From NCBI GenBank assembly GCA_015056175.1, contig SVGT01000010.1:1-52849 (forward strand): DNA of 52,849 bases, given 5' to 3'. The notes beneath the pieces are model-generated. The model was given only the letters and a program-made list of their open reading frames with translations, was not told the origin of the DNA and did not search any database. Position numbers and translations under genes: made by a program. The first letter of the stretch is position 1, and each line of letters starts with the position of its first letter. This document shows, in pieces, positions 49,363 through 52,849 of the stretch. The DNA is from Clostridiales bacterium. GTDB lineage: Bacteria; Bacillota; Clostridia; Christensenellales; Aristaeellaceae.

Positions 49363-51108
49363 TCAGAATTCTTCCCGTTCTTCATCGTTGACCCAGTGGT
49401 CATAAAACTCCGTGCCGCGCCACAAATTGCTCAGCAGCGCCCGGTGGGTGGTCTCCATGCTCACCCACTCGTCGATGCGGCTCAGCCCGTAGGCCTTCCA
49501 ATCGGTAAAGAAGCGGGTCACGGTCTCGGGATCCAGCTCGTTTCGCAGCATGGCGGCGCGCTTCATGCGTACCCAGCGCACGGAAAGGCGGCTTTTGCCG
49601 ATACGCCACAGGCAGAGGGGATCCCCCTGCACGGCATTTTGCGCCTGATCCATGATGGCATCCAGTTCGTCCAGGAAGCTTTCCTCAAACAGCTGGCTCA
49701 CCGGCTGATCGTTAAAGCCTACGTGGATGTTTTCCCTGTCCGCCTTATCGCACAGAGCGTCCAGATACTTGCGCACATACACGCCCGCCGCGCCGTAGTA
49801 ATAATCCGTAAACTCGCGGATATGCTTTTCCACGTCGCAGTAGGGGTCCCAGAGCAATTTGCAGATGACGTAGGCGCGCAGCTCGTTAAAATCCACACCG
49901 CCGCGCTGGGCGCCGTTGGCCTGCTCGAACACGCCCTTTACGTGATTGCGGTGGAAGGACTGCATGTTCTTCTGCAGCACGCGCCAGTTGGGATGGGGCG
50001 CGGGATAATGGGCAAAGCAGGTGGTGTAATCCCAGATGTACAGGCGGTCGTGGTAATTGCCCCAGTTGCGCAGATCGTTGATGAAGGAGGTCTTCGTCCC
50101 GTCGGGCAGGATGAGTCCGCGGTCGTCGTCGCACTCCTCAAAGGAATGGGCAAAGCAGCATTCGATGGAGCACAGGCGCACGCATACATTATGGCGGGGT
50201 TTGGTGATATGCGGAACGGGACGGGTATAATTGTAGGCCAGGGTATCAAACACCACGTGGGGGAATTCCTTTTCCAGTTCTTCCGCGATGGCGTTGACGA
50301 AGCGGAGCAGCGTGCCCGCCGGGCTGCCCTCTTCCTTGTCCATGGCCAGGCATTTTTCGCACTGGCAGCCCAGGATGTGGTCGTTCTGGGAGATGGAAAT
50401 GATGCGGGTCTCAGGATGCTCCCGAAGCGCGGCGCGCACCTTTTCCGTAGCGATCTTCAGCACGTCCGGGTTGGTCAGGCACAGCTGGGTGCGGTTGTCC
50501 CGGAGGGAGCGTACGCCGTTGTACATGGCAAAATATTCCGGATGGCTCTTGCCGTATTCCTCGGTGGACAAAAGCTTATCAAAGGTGTGCACAAACCAGG
50601 TGTACTGCTGGTGACCGCCAAACTGCTCCTTGATGCGGGGGGAGTTGCCGTTCAGGCGCATTTTGACGGCAAAGCGGCCGTGCTGGCTCAGGTCGTAATA
50701 ATTGTGGTCGCGGTGCTCAAACACGGGCACCTGGCGGGTGTTGAAATCGGGCGCCAAAAGATCGGGCACGGCGGGCACCTTTTCGCAGGTGGAGGTAAAA
50801 AAGCGGCAGCCCAATTGCTCCAGATACTCGTACACGCCGTAGATCACGCCGCGCTTGCCGCCCTGGATGAGCACGCTGCGCTCGTAGGTCTTGACTTCAA
50901 AGCCGTCCTCGCCAAGACCGGCGTTTTCGTCGGCATGGCGGATGAAAATGCCCTTTTCCCCGTCGGTTGCGATCTCAAACACGGCGGAGGTGATCAGATC
51001 CAGATAATAGCGCAGCTCGGTGGATGCGTATTTTTCCTGGGGCGTGGGCTGAGGCGGGGTGATGATGGGCAGCAGGGCCTTGCGGTTTTGGGCCAGCATA
51101 AAAGACAT
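49363..51108 (-). CDS. DUF4838 carbohydrate-related protein
   Basis: 581 residues, no signal peptide seen. The N-terminal part (residues 10-115) resembles the alpha-glucuronidase/GH20b-like domain (ASTELRYYLDLITSAVF, GKRGVIYGVYEYLEQLGCRFFT). The DUF4838 barrel follows: FEHRDHNYYDLSQ, QLCLTNPDVLKIATEKVR, ISISQNDHILGCQCEKCLAMDKEEG, VFDTLAYNYTRPVP, LYIWDYTTCFAHYPAPHPN and KGVFEQANGAQRGGVDFNELRAYVICKLLWDPYCD. DUF4838 proteins accompany polysaccharide-degradation genes and are probably glycosidases. GGAGG precedes the ATG and TATAAT occurs in the upstream gap. It is divergent from the sialidase-like gene. Confidence 0.88.
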   Translation of the reverse strand: MSFMLAQNRKALLPIITPPQPTPQEKYASTELRYYLDLITSAVFEIATDGEKGIFIRHADENAGLGEDGFEVKTYERSVLIQGGKRGVIYGVYEYLEQLGCRFFTSTCEKVPAVPDLLAPDFNTRQVPVFEHRDHNYYDLSQHGRFAVKMRLNGNSPRIKEQFGGHQQYTWFVHTFDKLLSTEEYGKSHPEYFAMYNGVRSLRDNRTQLCLTNPDVLKIATEKVRAALREHPETRIISISQNDHILGCQCEKCLAMDKEEGSPAGTLLRFVNAIAEELEKEFPHVVFDTLAYNYTRPVPHITKPRHNVCVRLCSIECCFAHSFEECDDDRGLILPDGTKTSFINDLRNWGNYHDRLYIWDYTTCFAHYPAPHPNWRVLQKNMQSFHRNHVKGVFEQANGAQRGGVDFNELRAYVICKLLWDPYCDVEKHIREFTDYYYGAAGVYVRKYLDALCDKADRENIHVGFNDQPVSQLFEESFLDELDAIMDQAQNAVQGDPLCLWRIGKSRLSVRWVRMKRAAMLRNELDPETVTRFFTDWKAYGLSRIDEWVSMETTHRALLSNLWRGTEFYDHWVNDEEREEF

Positions 51109-51263
51109 AAAAAGCGCCTCCTTGATAAAATAATAGGAAAATTCTTATACGATTATGTGCTGCACCCATTATAGCACGGAAAAGTCGGTTTGTATATGTG
51201 CAAATCCGCCCGAATATGTGGTATGATAAAGACAGAGAAAAAAGAAAAACCGGGGTGAAGGCC

Positions 51264-52502
51264 ATGCGGTATATCGATCTGAATGAAGATACCTTCCGCC
51301 AGGTGGTGGTGGACAGGGAGGAAGGACAGTATCTGGGCCATGTGAGCAGCGTGCTGCTGGAGGATGGGAAGACCATCGTATGCATGTATCCCAAGGGCCA
51401 CGGGCGGGGCGCCATTGTGGAAAAGATGAGCTTTGACGGAGGACTTACCTGGACGCCCAGGCTGCCCCTGCCCGAAAGCTTTGTCACCTCCATGGAGGTG
51501 CCCACCCTTTTCCGCACGGAGGACAGGGAGGGTAAAAAGCGCATCGTGCTCTTTTCCGGGCTGTTCCCCATCCGCATGTCGGTGAGCGAGGACGACGGCC
51601 ATACCTGGACGCCCCTTGCGCCCATCGGGGACTATGGCGGCATCGTGGCCATGGGCGATATGATCCCGCTTCGCGAAAAGGGCAAGTACATGGCTCTGTT
51701 CCATGACGAGATCAATACCTTTTACGGCGGCGATTTCAGCGAGCATTACACCTTCCTGCGCTATGAAAAGGACGGGAAGCGCAAGTATGTGCGCCATATG
51801 GAATACCGCCGTGAGGACGGCGCATGGGAAACGCGGGAGCATGCTTTCCTCACAGGCGACCGGGACGTGCCGGAGGAAAAGGGCGTCACGATCCACGAAT
51901 GCAGCTTTGGCAAGGTGGATACGGGCAACGTGTTCCACGTGAACAAGGTGATCTCCCGGGACGGCGGGCTGACCTGGAGCCAGCCGCAGACCATCGCCCG
52001 CCACCCAAAGGCGCATCTGTGCGAGCCGGGCATGCTGCGCATGCAGGAAGGTTCCATTGCCGTGCTGCTGCGGGAAAACAGCAGAACGCTGCACTCCTTT
52101 ATCATGTTCAGCCACGATGACGGCGAGACCTTTACCAAACCCCGGGAGCTGCCGGACGTGCTGACCGGCGACCGCCACACCCTGCGGCGGCTGCCCGACG
52201 GGCGCATCGCGTGCACCTTCCGGGATATGGGACTGAATAGCTCCATCCACGGCGACTGGGTGCTGTGGGTGGGCACGGAGGAGGATCTGAAAAACGGGGG
52301 CGAGGGGCAGTACCGCATCCGTCTGAAGGAGAATTTCCCCACCATCTGGGACGGCGACTGCGGCTATCCCGGTTTGCACGTGCTGGAGGACGGCACCATT
52401 GTTGCCATCACCTACGGCCACTGGCAGCCCTGGGAGAACGGCAAAAACCAGCCCTACATCCTCTGCGTGCGGCTGCACCTGATGGAATTTGACGGAAAAT
52501 AA
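51264..52502 (+). CDS. Sialidase-fold protein with Asp-box repeats
   Basis: 412 residues. ATG 51264 has GGGGTGAAG upstream; the longer frame lacks a site. Four Asp-boxes (S-x-D-x-G-x-T-W/F) are visible: SFDGGLTWTP, SEDDGHTWTP, SRDGGLTWSQP and SHDDGETFTKP, marking a six-bladed beta-propeller of the exo-sialidase/neuraminidase clan. The arginines (FRTEDREGKKR, RENSRTLHSF, TGDRHTLRRLPDG) could form an acid-binding triad. No signal peptide, so it likely acts inside the cell on imported saccharides. The divergent DUF4838/HAD operon suggests joint use of an acidic sugar. An extended -10 (TGGTATGAT) lies just upstream. Confidence 0.85.
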   Translation: MRYIDLNEDTFRQVVVDREEGQYLGHVSSVLLEDGKTIVCMYPKGHGRGAIVEKMSFDGGLTWTPRLPLPESFVTSMEVPTLFRTEDREGKKRIVLFSGLFPIRMSVSEDDGHTWTPLAPIGDYGGIVAMGDMIPLREKGKYMALFHDEINTFYGGDFSEHYTFLRYEKDGKRKYVRHMEYRREDGAWETREHAFLTGDRDVPEEKGVTIHECSFGKVDTGNVFHVNKVISRDGGLTWSQPQTIARHPKAHLCEPGMLRMQEGSIAVLLRENSRTLHSFIMFSHDDGETFTKPRELPDVLTGDRHTLRRLPDGRIACTFRDMGLNSSIHGDWVLWVGTEEDLKNGGEGQYRIRLKENFPTIWDGDCGYPGLHVLEDGTIVAITYGHWQPWENGKNQPYILCVRLHLMEFDGK

Positions 52503-52562
52503 AGTTTTGAAGTTTTTTTGTGCGCAGGTGTTTCAAACTGTGATATACTGTGTATATATGAA

Positions 52563-52580
52563 GTGTTCCGAATGGAACAC
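52563..52580. promoter_or_regulatory. Inverted repeat upstream of rubrerythrin, copy 2
   Basis: GTGTTCC-GAAT-GGAACAC, 44 bp before the start codon, matching the site at 44150-44165. It lies downstream of an extended -10 (TGATATACT, about 52541-52549), where a bound repressor would block transcription. Confidence 0.65.
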
Positions 52581-52624
52581 CAAAACAAAAACCAATTCAA
52601 TGAATACATGGAGGGTCAGACATT

Positions 52625-52849
52625 ATGAAGTGGGTATGCAAGATTTGCGGTTATGTACATGAAGGTCCCGAGGCTCCCGAAAAGTGCCCCATCTGCAAGG
52701 CGCCGGCTGAAAAGTTTGCCAAGCAGGAAGGCGAAAAGGTATGGGCAGCCGAGCACGTGGTGGGCGTGGCCCAGGGCGTGGATCAGCGCATCATCGACGG
52801 CCTGCGCGAGAATTTCAACGGCGAATGCAGCGAAGTTGGCATGTATCTG
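52625..52849 (+). CDS. rbr: Reverse rubrerythrin, copy 2, 3' end outside window
   Basis: The first 75 codons are visible. The sequence differs from copy 1 (44212) at only four nucleotides in 225, all synonymous by eye, and the preceding 60 bp (palindrome, AATGAATACATGGAGGGTCAGACATT-type leader with ribosome binding site) are also nearly identical. The N-terminal rubredoxin knuckles CKICG and CPICK are intact. This marks a recent duplication or gene conversion. Function as for copy 1: peroxide protection. Completeness cannot be judged because the window ends. Confidence 0.95.
   Translation, partial: MKWVCKICGYVHEGPEAPEKCPICKAPAEKFAKQEGEKVWAAEHVVGVAQGVDQRIIDGLRENFNGECSEVGMYL

Overview
The window looks like a chromosomal segment from a fairly high-GC, anaerobic Bacillota of the class Clostridia, probably a gut or rumen organism. 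The evidence is the Prp protease next to an L27 precursor with a cleavable N-terminus, a CD3324-family protein, a CwlD-type spore-cortex amidase, reverse rubrerythrin plus rubredoxin, strong GGAGG ribosome binding sites, frequent TTG/GTG starts, and SigA promoters and intrinsic terminators of Firmicute type. No rRNA, tRNA, CRISPR array or intact transposase was seen. The genus cannot be told from this sequence alone.

Layout. Positions 1-800 hold the start of a more AT-rich DUF5131 gene and two copies of a dispersed palindromic repeat. 803-4631 is a minus-strand sugar operon: PfkB kinase, Eis-like acetyltransferase, an unnamed conserved protein and a sugar-phosphate isomerase/epimerase. 4640-5253 is non-coding, with a dense cluster of DnaA boxes beside an AT-rich stretch; genes diverge from it. 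5254-8874 carries cwlD, a two-gene phage-like cassette behind a perfect SOS box, and a type IIA topoisomerase B subunit. 8927-13084 is a Gld-like ABC exporter operon with three successive 4-nt overlaps. 13261-16539 is a VTC / DUF4956 / CotH operon. 16645-19410 holds a secreted GH26 enzyme and a secreted serine hydrolase. 19411-20777 has no conventional gene but contains a promoter, a repeated series of Shine-Dalgarno-led mini-ORFs and a terminator.

20778-29873 is a plus-strand block: topoisomerase A subunit, MATE transporter, DUF554, lepA, CvpA-like, a zinc-ribbon protein and a TPM-domain protein. 29920-32193 is a large unassigned glycosidase-like protein. 32290-36142 is murA / membrane protein / ftsH (minus), and uvrB / HAD follow at 36373-39229 (plus). 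39284-40720 encodes two fused methyltransferases. 40926-42019 is rplU-prp-rpmA with a leader. 42153-45936 carries pyruvate kinase, a P-loop protein, rubrerythrin, rubredoxin and an RNA methyltransferase. 45982-51108 (minus) holds a deaminase, a GNAT protein, a CD3324 protein, a second copy of the unnamed family, a HAD phosphatase and a DUF4838 protein. The window ends with an Asp-box sialidase-like protein and the start of a second, nearly identical rubrerythrin.

Functionally, housekeeping genes for DNA topology, repair, ribosomes, cell wall and glycolysis alternate with carbohydrate-use and oxidative-stress genes. The most interesting unexplained items are the mini-ORF transcription unit (19506-20446), the DnaA-box cluster away from dnaA (4820-5165), the SOS-box phage-like cassette, the rubrerythrin duplication with a conserved upstream palindrome, and the 12-codon leader ORF abutting a perfect hairpin before the CD3324 gene.
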